Part shown: positions 57,695 to 64,000 of the stretch, piece after piece
Layout: every line of letters starts with the position of its first letter
Numbering within the stretch: position 1 is the first letter of the stretch
NCBI RefSeq assembly: GCF_014127105.1
Contig: NZ_CP059902.1
Coordinates: 2,141,001-2,205,000 of the forward strand
Direction: 5' to 3'
Source: Devosia sp. MC521
GTDB taxonomy: Bacteria > Pseudomonadota > Alphaproteobacteria > Rhizobiales > Devosiaceae
Length of the DNA: 64,000 nt
Made by a program: the position numbers and the translations under genes
The notes under the pieces: model-generated
Databases searched by the model: none
Told to the model about the DNA's origin: nothing
What the model saw: only the letters and a program-made list of their open reading frames with translations

Positions 57695-58113
57695 CACCAG
57701 AACTCGCGCCCGTTGGGCCAGCGCCGCGCCAGCCCCTCGGCGATCAGGATGTCCCCGACATCCGTGCCACCGATGCGAATCGTTGCCAGCACCCGCCCGT
57801 AGCGATCCTCGCCGCCGGCATCGACGGTGAACGAGTTGCCATTCAGGAGCTGCAGCAGCCGAGCACTGGCCCGATGCGCCAGCGCCACCTCGGCCTGGCC
57901 GCCGCAAATATCATTATAGGGCTCGGGCGTGTCGTAGCTCTCGAGCCGCAGGTTGACGCCCCGGAGCCAGATCGTGTCGCCATCGACGACGCACGTGATG
58001 CGCTCGCGACCGCACATGCGGAAGTTCTCGCGGAATTCCTGGCCGGACACCGGCAGCGTGCCGAGGGTGGTGGCGAACAGGGTGATGGCGGCGATGATGC
58101 GGGTACTGATCAT
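57691..58113 (-). CDS. Secreted thermonuclease-like protein (SNase family)
   Basis: 140 residues from the ATG at 58113, which starts a signal peptide (MISTRIIAAITLFATTLG). The SNase domain shows VVDGDTIWLRG (Asp44, Asp46), LRLESYDTPE and EDRYGRVLATIRIGGTDVGDILIAEGLARRW. The last are the conserved arginine and C-terminal helix of the family. It would cut DNA or RNA in the periplasm or outside. Such genes are common on conjugative plasmids and islands of alphaproteobacteria. Confidence 0.85.
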   Translation of the reverse strand: MISTRIIAAITLFATTLGTLPVSGQEFRENFRMCGRERITCVVDGDTIWLRGVNLRLESYDTPEPYNDICGGQAEVALAHRASARLLQLLNGNSFTVDAGGEDRYGRVLATIRIGGTDVGDILIAEGLARRWPNGREFWC

Positions 58114-58266
58114 GCTGGTGGGATAGCACAAATCCCAGTGTTGCTCACCACCCCCCATCGCCATCGGATTGAACCGAACGGGACGATGTCGCTTTGAACC
58201 ACATAAGCATGGGCGCAAACGCCCCGGACGCGGTCGTCAAGGCCGATCCCGGTCGCTTAAACCGTA

Positions 58267-58566
58267 TTAGCGCCCGTAGCCGTCGTCTTCGCCGCGCAGC
58301 GCAGCCTGGCGGCGCTCGACGAGCCCCCTGATGGCTGTGAGCATGCGCTCGAGCTCTTCGTCGACGTCGGGGCCCGTGTGCCGCACGACAGTTCGAATCG
58401 ATGGCGAGCCGAGCAGCCGGCGCAGCTCCCCAGCATCGCCGGCGCGGATGACATAGACGCCAGCGCGCTGCTCGAGGTCGACGACGACAAGATTTTCTGC
58501 CAGCGGCAGCGCCTCCGGGATGATGTGCCGATCGCCATCGAGGGTGATCGCGAAGCTCCACTTCAT
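58267..58566 (-). CDS. Hypothetical protein of the island
   Basis: 99 residues, starting MKWSFAITLDGDRHIIPEAL. Beta-strands are likely in the first half and a charged helix in the second. No family was recognised. It overlaps the metallophosphoesterase gene by 4 bases and ends in a Tyr-Gly-Arg tail after acidic residues, as that protein does. Confidence 0.6.
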   Translation of the reverse strand: MKWSFAITLDGDRHIIPEALPLAENLVVVDLEQRAGVYVIRAGDAGELRRLLGSPSIRTVVRHTGPDVDEELERMLTAIRGLVERRQAALRGEDDGYGR

Positions 58567-59165
58567 CGTCCGTATCTATCGTCTTTATCGGCGTCTTCGG
58601 TGACCTCCGGCGGCGACCAGAACGGCGGCAGCGTGGCCAAGCGGGCTTGGATCTCGGGGAAACTGACAGGCATATACCCCCATGCATCGACCCCGACATC
58701 GAGCTGCTGGGAATTTCCCGGCATCTGATTGTGCGAGTGCCCGAACAACTGGATCGCCCCGTGGAACGACTTGTTCCAGGTCTTGCCGGCGTAGTGGTCG
58801 AGCACGATGCTGATGCCGTCGATCTTCAAGAAAGCACGGTGGTCCTTCGACGCCCACGGTAGATCGATGGTCGCTTCGTGGTCGTGGTTTCCGATGACGA
58901 GGCACTTGTCGCCGTTCAACGCGTCGAAGTACTCGCGGATCTGCGGTCCCTTCAGCCGCCAGTGAGCGAAGTCACCGACGACGTAGATCGTATCCTTCGG
59001 CGCGACGACACTGTTCCATGCGTCGATCATGAAGCGATCCATTTCGCCGACGGATGAGAACGGCCGGTTGCAGGTCTTGATGATGTTAGCATGGCCGAAG
59101 TGCGGATCGGCCGTGAACAGTGTCCTTCCGTGGGGCTTGGCATGCTTGTCGTGGCGCTTCGACAT
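58563..59165 (-). CDS. Phage-type metallophosphoesterase
   Basis: 200 residues. All motifs of calcineurin-like phosphoesterases are present: TADPHFGH (Asp20, His22), VGDF (Asp65), GNHD (Asn93, His94), His124 and FGHSHN (His143, His145). Similar small proteins are frequent in tailed phages and islands, where they may act on nucleotides or cyclic nucleotides; the substrate is unknown. The gene overlaps the next one by 4 bases. Confidence 0.85.
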   Translation of the reverse strand: MSKRHDKHAKPHGRTLFTADPHFGHANIIKTCNRPFSSVGEMDRFMIDAWNSVVAPKDTIYVVGDFAHWRLKGPQIREYFDALNGDKCLVIGNHDHEATIDLPWASKDHRAFLKIDGISIVLDHYAGKTWNKSFHGAIQLFGHSHNQMPGNSQQLDVGVDAWGYMPVSFPEIQARLATLPPFWSPPEVTEDADKDDRYGR

Positions 59166-59267
59166 CGTGGGTTCTCCGGGGCTTGCAATCGATTATCAAA
59201 GCGAAGGATGAAACCTACCAGCGATTTCGCGTTCGCGGCGCTCAAGCTCGATACCGGCGGACGGTCG

Positions 59268-59936
59268 TTATGCTGACTTCCTCTGCTCGACGGGCTCGGC
59301 CAGGCTCTTGCGATATCTGACGAGGCCCAGCTGCCATGCGTGGATGCGCTGCCATGTCAGCTCTTCGAGATCGTCGGTGTTGAAGAACACCTGCTCGCAG
59401 ACGGCAACGATCATGTCCTCGTCGGAGAAAGTGCCGACACCCGGGTCGACGGATCCAAGTTCGAGCATGATGGCCCGAGCGCTGCCATGGTCCAGACGGA
59501 AGCGGGGCTCACAGCTCAACGAGTAGTGCAAGCCGCGGGCGACGTGCTCGAGTATCCAGCGCGGCGTCGTGAGATGACGATTGGCCATCAGCTCGCGCCA
59601 GCCGGCGGTATTGCAGAACTCGCCTGCGAAGCGGGCCTCGCCCTGGTGGCGACGCTCGGCCATGCACTCGGCGTAGACAGGCCGGTAGCCCAAATCCTTG
59701 GCATGGGCATCGAGCCATGGCGCATCATCGAAAGCCGGATGGATCGTGTAGACACGCCCATCCGTGTGCCGCTCGAGTGCGAACATGTGCATCCAGCTCC
59801 GAGCCGACAGGCCCGGCCACGGGCCGTAGTTCGCGAGCGGGAGCGACGGGCCCGGCGGTTTCGCGGCGACGGCCGGCGCCGGCATGGATGCGAAGAGGTC
59901 GAGCTGACGGGGGGCGGGCTTTGTCTTGGTACCCAT
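59268..59936 (-). CDS. Hypothetical protein with a sliding-clamp binding peptide
   Basis: 222 residues from the ATG at 59936, with AGGAGG 6 bases before it; the upstream extension overlaps the ATPase gene and is rejected. Near the N terminus residues 11-15 read QLDLF, exactly the beta-sliding-clamp binding pentapeptide. A Pro-rich linker (17-50) follows, then a folded region with many aromatic residues (WMHMFALERHTDGRVYTIHP, AGWRELMANRHL). The rest of the protein was not recognised. Confidence 0.65.
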   Translation of the reverse strand: MGTKTKPAPRQLDLFASMPAPAVAAKPPGPSLPLANYGPWPGLSARSWMHMFALERHTDGRVYTIHPAFDDAPWLDAHAKDLGYRPVYAECMAERRHQGEARFAGEFCNTAGWRELMANRHLTTPRWILEHVARGLHYSLSCEPRFRLDHGSARAIMLELGSVDPGVGTFSDEDMIVAVCEQVFFNTDDLEELTWQRIHAWQLGLVRYRKSLAEPVEQRKSA

Positions 59937-59937
59937 A

Positions 59938-60921
59938 TCAAACCTCCTGATAGAGCCGGCGCCCGGTGACCCGACGCAGCCCGATGGCGCGCAGGATCGC
60001 CGGCGGGCAAGGTTTCGGACCGGCCTGGGCGGCATAGACGGTCTGCCTGGTGACGCCCCATGCCCGGGCAGCAGCGGCGGCAGTGTACTCGGACTCGATC
60101 GCCCCGGAGAAGTAGAACGACAGCCCGAGGGCCTTCGCGACCTGCTCGGCCATGGTGGTCTTGCCGCTGCCGGCCGGGCCGATCAGGGCGACGTTCTGGC
60201 GCGCGGCGATGCACTGCAGCACCAGCGGGAAGCGCTCATGATACGGGCCGTCCTCAAGGAGGACCTGCGGACCGCCCTTCAAGTTCACCTCGACCTGCGC
60301 GATGCCGATCTGGGAATGCTGGCGGACCAGCTCGGGCAGCTCGGCCTGCGTCACCACGCCTTCGCGGGCACCGGCGACGAGGACCTGCAGGAGCTGCTGG
60401 ATGGCGCCGACGTCGAGCTCAGGTGCAGTGGTGGCAGCAGCCGGCGGTGGTAGCTGGCGGGTCTGCTTGGCTCGGTGCAGAAAAAGTAGTGCTGCCAAGT
60501 TGGCCGCCAGATCGCCCCAACCCTCTCGGGCATAGATCCGCATCTGGAGATCTTTGTGGTCGGCTCCTGCGCCAGCTGCCACCCGGATCGCATCGAAATC
60601 ATCGCTGTCGCGATCCTCGGTCCGGCGGGCATTGTTGGCGTCGTCCAGGATGTCCCATGCCTTGCCAGCGCCGTCGAAAGAACCGATCTCGCGCAGCTCA
60701 CGAAGATCCTGCACCGCTTCGTCCAGCGCCGCGGCGTCGACACCTGTGTACTCGGGTGCCTGGATCTCGATGCCTTCGGTGACGTCTCCCTCTTGGTCCA
60801 AACGAGAGCAGAAATCGACCCACCAATCGTGGCCGACGGGGGTCGCTTCCCACGGCCATGCCTTGACCAGATTCTTGATGAGTGTGGCGCAGCGGCCGGG
60901 TCCGAAGTTCGTGATTGCCAT
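59938..60921 (-). CDS. Truncated AAA ATPase fused to a helix-turn-helix-like tail
   Basis: 327 residues. The first 240 are poorly conserved, with acidic and Ala-rich helices. Residues 248-256 are a Walker A motif, GPAGSGKTT, followed by MAEQVAKALGLSFYFSGAIESEY, typical of phage and CobS/MoxR-like AAA ATPases. The sequence then switches to TAAAAARAWGVTRQTVYAAQ and on to GPKPCPPAILRAIGLRRV, which resembles a small phage helix-turn-helix protein. Walker B, sensor and arginine-finger regions are missing, so ATPase activity is unlikely. Probably the product of a deletion that joined two genes. Confidence 0.6.
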   Translation of the reverse strand: MAITNFGPGRCATLIKNLVKAWPWEATPVGHDWWVDFCSRLDQEGDVTEGIEIQAPEYTGVDAAALDEAVQDLRELREIGSFDGAGKAWDILDDANNARRTEDRDSDDFDAIRVAAGAGADHKDLQMRIYAREGWGDLAANLAALLFLHRAKQTRQLPPPAAATTAPELDVGAIQQLLQVLVAGAREGVVTQAELPELVRQHSQIGIAQVEVNLKGGPQVLLEDGPYHERFPLVLQCIAARQNVALIGPAGSGKTTMAEQVAKALGLSFYFSGAIESEYTAAAAARAWGVTRQTVYAAQAGPKPCPPAILRAIGLRRVTGRRLYQEV

Positions 60922-60940
60922 TCTGATAGTCTCCTGCCGG

Positions 60941-60971
60941 CGTCGCGGCGTGTTGGGTCTAGGCCGCGACG
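60941..60971 (-). repeat. Strong hairpin between island genes
   Basis: CGTCGCGGC (60941-60949) pairs perfectly with GCCGCGACG (60963-60971) around a 13-base loop in the 63-base gap. No T run follows on the minus strand, so it is an mRNA structure, processing site or protein-binding site rather than a terminator. Confidence 0.6.
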
Positions 60972-60984
60972 AGGCGGCGGGGTC

Positions 60985-61233
60985 TTAGGGGGTCCAGGAA
61001 TAGAGGCCGACGACGGGGCGATCCCAGCCGGCGGCACGGAGCATGGGGAGCACCTCGGTGGTGCGGCCCTGGAACTCGGGCATCTGCTCGCCGTGCTGGT
61101 CGAAAACCAGCGTCATGCCATTTGTGAAATGGTAGACCTCAGCGATCTCACGGGTCAGATGGACGACAGCGGCATCGGCGAACGCGATCTCGGCCGGCGT
61201 CATGAAGCGGGGCTCCTCGCAGCACTCGATCAT
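60985..61233 (-). CDS. Small hypothetical island protein
   Basis: 82 residues from the ATG at 61233, which overlaps the stop of the upstream gene (ATGA); a longer reading to 61452 lies inside that gene and is basic and unlike a protein. No domain was recognised. The sequence is largely helical with FMTPAEIAFADAAVVHLTREIA. Confidence 0.55.
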   Translation of the reverse strand: MIECCEEPRFMTPAEIAFADAAVVHLTREIAEVYHFTNGMTLVFDQHGEQMPEFQGRTTEVLPMLRAAGWDRPVVGLYSWTP

Positions 61234-62009
61234 GACGCAAACTTCTTGAGCTGGGTGTCCTGATAGGACGCCAGAATCTTGCGGGCGACGCCGACGGCGG
61301 CGTCGTGGTTTGCGCTGCCGAAGCTGGCGCAGCACCAGTGCCCCCAAGGACTGTCCTTGCCGTCCCAGCCAACATTGTTGGGCTCGCTGGAATGGTCCGC
61401 ATCCAGGCCCGTCATGTGCCGGCATGCTGCGACGATCGTGTCCTCGGACCATTCCAACGGAGCCCTGTCGCGGACCACCTTCGCTACATCGCGAGCGAAC
61501 CTGTTCGACTTGATCTCGACGCGGCGGAGCGTCTTCGTCATCTCGTCGACGTCGGTCTGGTAGATCGTCTCCTTGACCGAGAGGCGCTCGAGGATCAGAC
61601 GGTCGGCCTCGGCCATGAACGAGCCGAGCGTTGCCAGTTGACGGTCGATGTTCCTGCGGGTCTCAATCACCGTCTTTGCCCAGAGCGCCTCGGCAGCAGC
61701 CCGCTTCTCCGCACGTTGGGCGTCGACGACGATATCGTACGCGTCCTGCCGGGCACGCTGGGCAATGGCATCGGCCATCGAGGCCTGCAGGGCATCGAGG
61801 CGGTCCTGGTAGTCCACGACTGCAGAGGCGGCGTTCCAGACGACGTCGTATCCGGTGCTGCGGACTTTGATCGAGATCCCGCACGGACGGAGCACCGGCT
61901 TCCCGGCCGGCGTCCACAGCAGCCAGAACTGCTGGGTTGCTGGAGCTGCAAGCACGCCCGGGACAGTCTCAATCCAAGTGAGGTCAACGAGTTTCGGTGC
62001 GGCTCCCAT
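61230..62009 (-). CDS. Hypothetical island protein with coiled coil
   Basis: 259 residues; the ATG at 62009 overlaps the upstream stop by 1 base. A long Ala/Arg/Glu-rich helical region (about residues 65-155) probably forms a coiled coil, and the C-terminal third carries WSEDTIVAACRHMTGLDA and two cysteines in HWCCASFG. No family was recognised. It is part of a compact run of minus-strand genes. Confidence 0.6.
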   Translation of the reverse strand: MGAAPKLVDLTWIETVPGVLAAPATQQFWLLWTPAGKPVLRPCGISIKVRSTGYDVVWNAASAVVDYQDRLDALQASMADAIAQRARQDAYDIVVDAQRAEKRAAAEALWAKTVIETRRNIDRQLATLGSFMAEADRLILERLSVKETIYQTDVDEMTKTLRRVEIKSNRFARDVAKVVRDRAPLEWSEDTIVAACRHMTGLDADHSSEPNNVGWDGKDSPWGHWCCASFGSANHDAAVGVARKILASYQDTQLKKFAS

Positions 62010-62929
62010 CACCGTACCTCGATTTCCTCATCGCCGCGGCGGATGATCACCGAGCGACGGTCGGAGCCAGGACCGCTGGCGGGGGTGCCATTGCACTTGC
62101 CCGGTGCCCACTCGAGGACATCGCAGTCCTCATCATCGACCTCGTCCTCGTCGCGCTGGGCAGAGGCAGCGGCGTAGGCAGTCTCGGTTTGGATCTCGCG
62201 GATCAGGGCCTCGTCATCGGGCGTCATGGTGTAAGCGGTGCCGATATGAAGGTTTTTGAACTGCCGGTCGGAGACGTTGGACCAGTTGCCAACGCCGGCG
62301 GCGGCCATGACATGGGCGGCATCCTCCTCGCTGGGCAGGTCCTCCTCGGCGATCAAACCGGCATCGAAGGCAGCCTTGCGGGCCAATAGCTCGCGCTTGC
62401 GGCGCATGCGGTCGATCTCGAGAGTCAGCCCAGCGACCGTCTCAGTATCGACGGCCTCGATCCGCTCGAGGAGCTTCTCTCGGTCGCGGATGAGATCATG
62501 GACGAAGCCAACAAGGTCGATGCCCTGGGAAGCGTCCTCGTCGTCGTCGGAGAGGTTCTCATACAGCTCAGCGATGGTGCCGGCGCCGTAGCCGGTGGAC
62601 TCCCCGAGCAGCCACATATCGATCTCGAACCTGCGACGTCCTCCCGTCAGAGATGCCACGCCGATCTGGACGTCGATCGACGTGAGAACGTCGCGCAGCC
62701 CGTGCAGCGTGCGGGTCGTATCGGCCAGATGGTCGATCGTGAAGCGATCGACGGGATGGCCGCGCTCGGCGGAGCCGTCGAAGGCCTTCACGGCATTTTC
62801 TTCCTCGGCGACGAGGTAGCCCTCGACGGAAAGAAGATGGTCGATCATCTCGTCCAGGTTCTCCTTCGAGAACGGGACATCCAGACAAGGCTTCGCCGTG
62901 GCGCCCGAAGGCGCGGAATTTTTCGTCAT
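62009..62929 (-). CDS. Hypothetical acidic island protein
   Basis: 306 residues, strongly acidic, with a helical, coiled-coil-like middle (LIRDREKLLERIEAVDTETV, then TLEIDRMRRKRELLARKAAF) and a C-terminal acidic loop (DEDEVDDEDCDV). No signal peptide, membrane segment or known motif was seen. The start MTKNSAPSGATAKP is the first ATG after the upstream gap of 32 bases. Confidence 0.6.
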   Translation of the reverse strand: MTKNSAPSGATAKPCLDVPFSKENLDEMIDHLLSVEGYLVAEEENAVKAFDGSAERGHPVDRFTIDHLADTTRTLHGLRDVLTSIDVQIGVASLTGGRRRFEIDMWLLGESTGYGAGTIAELYENLSDDDEDASQGIDLVGFVHDLIRDREKLLERIEAVDTETVAGLTLEIDRMRRKRELLARKAAFDAGLIAEEDLPSEEDAAHVMAAAGVGNWSNVSDRQFKNLHIGTAYTMTPDDEALIREIQTETAYAAASAQRDEDEVDDEDCDVLEWAPGKCNGTPASGPGSDRRSVIIRRGDEEIEVR

Positions 62930-62961
62930 GGTGTTTGAGCTCCCCTGAGCTGGTTTGGCCG

Positions 62962-63162
62962 TTAAGGCCGGATGTCGTCAGTCATCAAGAAGTCGGGCCA
63001 GTCGATGTCGTCGATGGTTTCGACGGGAATGGTCACGGCCGGAGATGGGGCTGCTGCCTTCGTGGGCGTGAAGGTAGTGAACCCGCGCTGGGCGGTCGCT
63101 GGCGTAGGCCTGGAAGGTGCCTGAGCTGCCGGTTGGGGCTTGCCAGTGAAGGGGGTGAACAT
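62962..63162 (-). CDS. Short Pro/Ala/Thr-rich island protein
   Basis: 66 residues starting MFTPFTGKPQPAAQAPSRPT and ending DDIDWPDFLMTDDIRP. It is low in complexity and probably disordered, with an acidic tail. It is the first gene of the minus-strand island run and lies directly downstream of the repeat-rich regulatory region. It has only a weak ribosome-binding site, so its reality is moderately uncertain. Confidence 0.5.
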   Translation of the reverse strand: MFTPFTGKPQPAAQAPSRPTPATAQRGFTTFTPTKAAAPSPAVTIPVETIDDIDWPDFLMTDDIRP

Positions 63163-63563
63163 TCTAATTTCTGGTCCGATTTCGTGTTGACTTTTCCAGG
63201 ATGGGGACAGCCAAAGCGGCTGTCAACCACCCGAAATCGGCCCAAAACGACCCGTTTGGGTGTGGTAACAACAATCCTTGGTCGGGTAACACTTTTATAG
63301 AAGCGACCCATGGATCGTTGCTCGCAAACCATTGGATTGAAATGGCAATCCAGCGTTTTTTGAGCTGTGGGAAAAATGCATCGCATTTGATGCTCATCGT
63401 AGTAGTCGGATATTTTTTCGCTTCGGGCGACTCAAGGTGGGCGCCGGAGGCTCGAAATGGGTCTCTTGGAACGATTTTGCGTTGGTGCATCGATTCGTCC
63501 TGGTTCCATGCGTGGCCGTCGGGCAAATTCTGCGGCGGGCCATGGCGGCGAAGGAGAGAGACG
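63163..63563. promoter_or_regulatory. Divergent regulatory region of the island
   Basis: A 400-base region between divergent genes. It contains GACAGCC/GGCTGTC (63206-63212 with 63218-63224, 5-base loop), CCCAAA/TTTGGG (63241-63246 with 63255-63260) and two direct copies of GGTAACA at 63264-63270 and 63285-63291, 21 bases apart or about two helical turns. On the minus strand the first repeat overlaps a TTGACA sequence. These look like operator sites of a phage-type repressor. Long open frames here are considered spurious. Confidence 0.5.
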
Positions 63564-64000
63564 ATGAAGAGCATTTTGGCAGCGATCGCGCGCGTGATGC
63601 GTGCAATGCGGGCGACGGCCTGGCGGTGGGTGCAGGTCGGTGGTCGGTGGATTCAGGAGATGATCCCAGGCGGTGCGCCGGAACCGGTTGGACCGTCCGC
63701 CGACGTCGTGGCCGAGGTTGAAGCCGCCCAGGCCGAGCCGTCAGCTAGGGCGGTTGACGACATAGGACCCGTGAAGACCTTGGCGCGTCTGATGTGGGCC
63801 GGCGTCGCACTTCGTCCGGAGCACATGGAAGGCATCACGGAGCGAGAGCTCGACTGGCTTCGCGTTCTCGACCAGGGAATGCTGCACACACTGGCGGTTG
63901 CGGACAAAGAACAGATCGATGCTCACATGCGCGGCCGCGCTCCCATCAAGGGAATGCTGCCGTTCGATCCCGCAGCGGTCGAGGACATGAAGCGGGCTCA
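63564..64000 (+). CDS. Hypothetical island protein, C-terminally incomplete
   Basis: 145 residues are visible from the ATG at 63564 before the window ends. AGGAGAGAG precedes the start by 6 bases. The N terminus MKSILAAIARVMRAMRATAW is an amphipathic or weakly hydrophobic helix that may associate with membranes, followed by an acidic Ala-rich linker and a helical region with ERELDWLRVLDQGMLHTLAVA. The family was not recognised, although similar Arg- and Trp-rich N termini occur in phage-related proteins of rhizobia. Confidence 0.6.
   Translation, partial: MKSILAAIARVMRAMRATAWRWVQVGGRWIQEMIPGGAPEPVGPSADVVAEVEAAQAEPSARAVDDIGPVKTLARLMWAGVALRPEHMEGITERELDWLRVLDQGMLHTLAVADKEQIDAHMRGRAPIKGMLPFDPAAVEDMKRA

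Noticed and set aside
61631-61870. Arg-rich open frames on both strands between 59500 and 62000
   Set aside because: They are alternative frames of G+C-rich genes with highly biased Arg/Pro/Ala composition.
63164-63574. A 136-codon minus-strand open frame and shorter ones in the island control region
   Set aside because: They lie on top of inverted and direct repeats, have unlikely composition and leave no space for promoters of the flanking genes.

Overview
The window is a piece of an alphaproteobacterial chromosome. The gene order of the ribosomal super-operon, the short adk directly after secY, the fused cysNC, the class III alcohol dehydrogenase and the ribosomal protein sequences all fit the Hyphomicrobiales (Rhizobiales), perhaps a Devosia-like genus. 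The genus is inference from memory of these families, because no database search was possible.

Left edge (1-4073): the start of rarA, a periplasmic DegQ/HtrA protease, a type III ornithine/lysine decarboxylase with its own promoter and structured leader, and a small P-loop NTPase. Core block (4110-36269, almost all on the minus strand, transcribed from high to low coordinates): secE-nusG-rplK-rplA-rplJ-rplL-rpoB-rpoC, then rpsL-rpsG-fusA-tuf, then the S10, spc and alpha operons ending rpoA-rplQ. One foreign-looking flavin oxidoreductase gene sits on the opposite strand between rpoC and rpsL. Intrinsic terminators or attenuators occur at rplL/rpoB, tuf/rpsJ, rplO/secY and after rplQ, so the block is probably read as several units.

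Middle (36270-56385): a mixed housekeeping region. It holds a family 25 glycosyltransferase, tRNA-Trp, a secreted protein of unknown role, a globin-coupled diguanylate cyclase, tRNA-Gly, two tandem tRNA-Tyr genes, an RlmB-type rRNA methyltransferase, an alditol oxidase, a lipoprotein polysaccharide deacetylase, a YaiI family protein, glutathione-dependent formaldehyde dehydrogenase, a DUF1345 membrane protein, a xylose-type ABC importer (xylFHG) with a divergent ROK repressor, a mannose-1-phosphate guanylyltransferase/isomerase, and the sulfate-activation genes cysD-cysNC.

Right end (56386-64000): tRNA-Thr marks a sharp change in character. Beyond it lie mostly unrecognised, tightly packed and often overlapping genes, which read as an integrated phage-like or plasmid-like island whose far end is outside the window. 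It contains a two-gene unit with a probable PD-(D/E)XK nuclease, a secreted staphylococcal-nuclease-like protein, a metallophosphoesterase, a protein with a sliding-clamp binding peptide, and an AAA ATPase cut off just after its Walker A motif and joined to a helix-turn-helix-like tail. A 400-base divergent regulatory region full of inverted and direct repeats separates this minus-strand operon from a plus-strand gene that runs off the window. No integrase, capsid gene or CRISPR array is visible.
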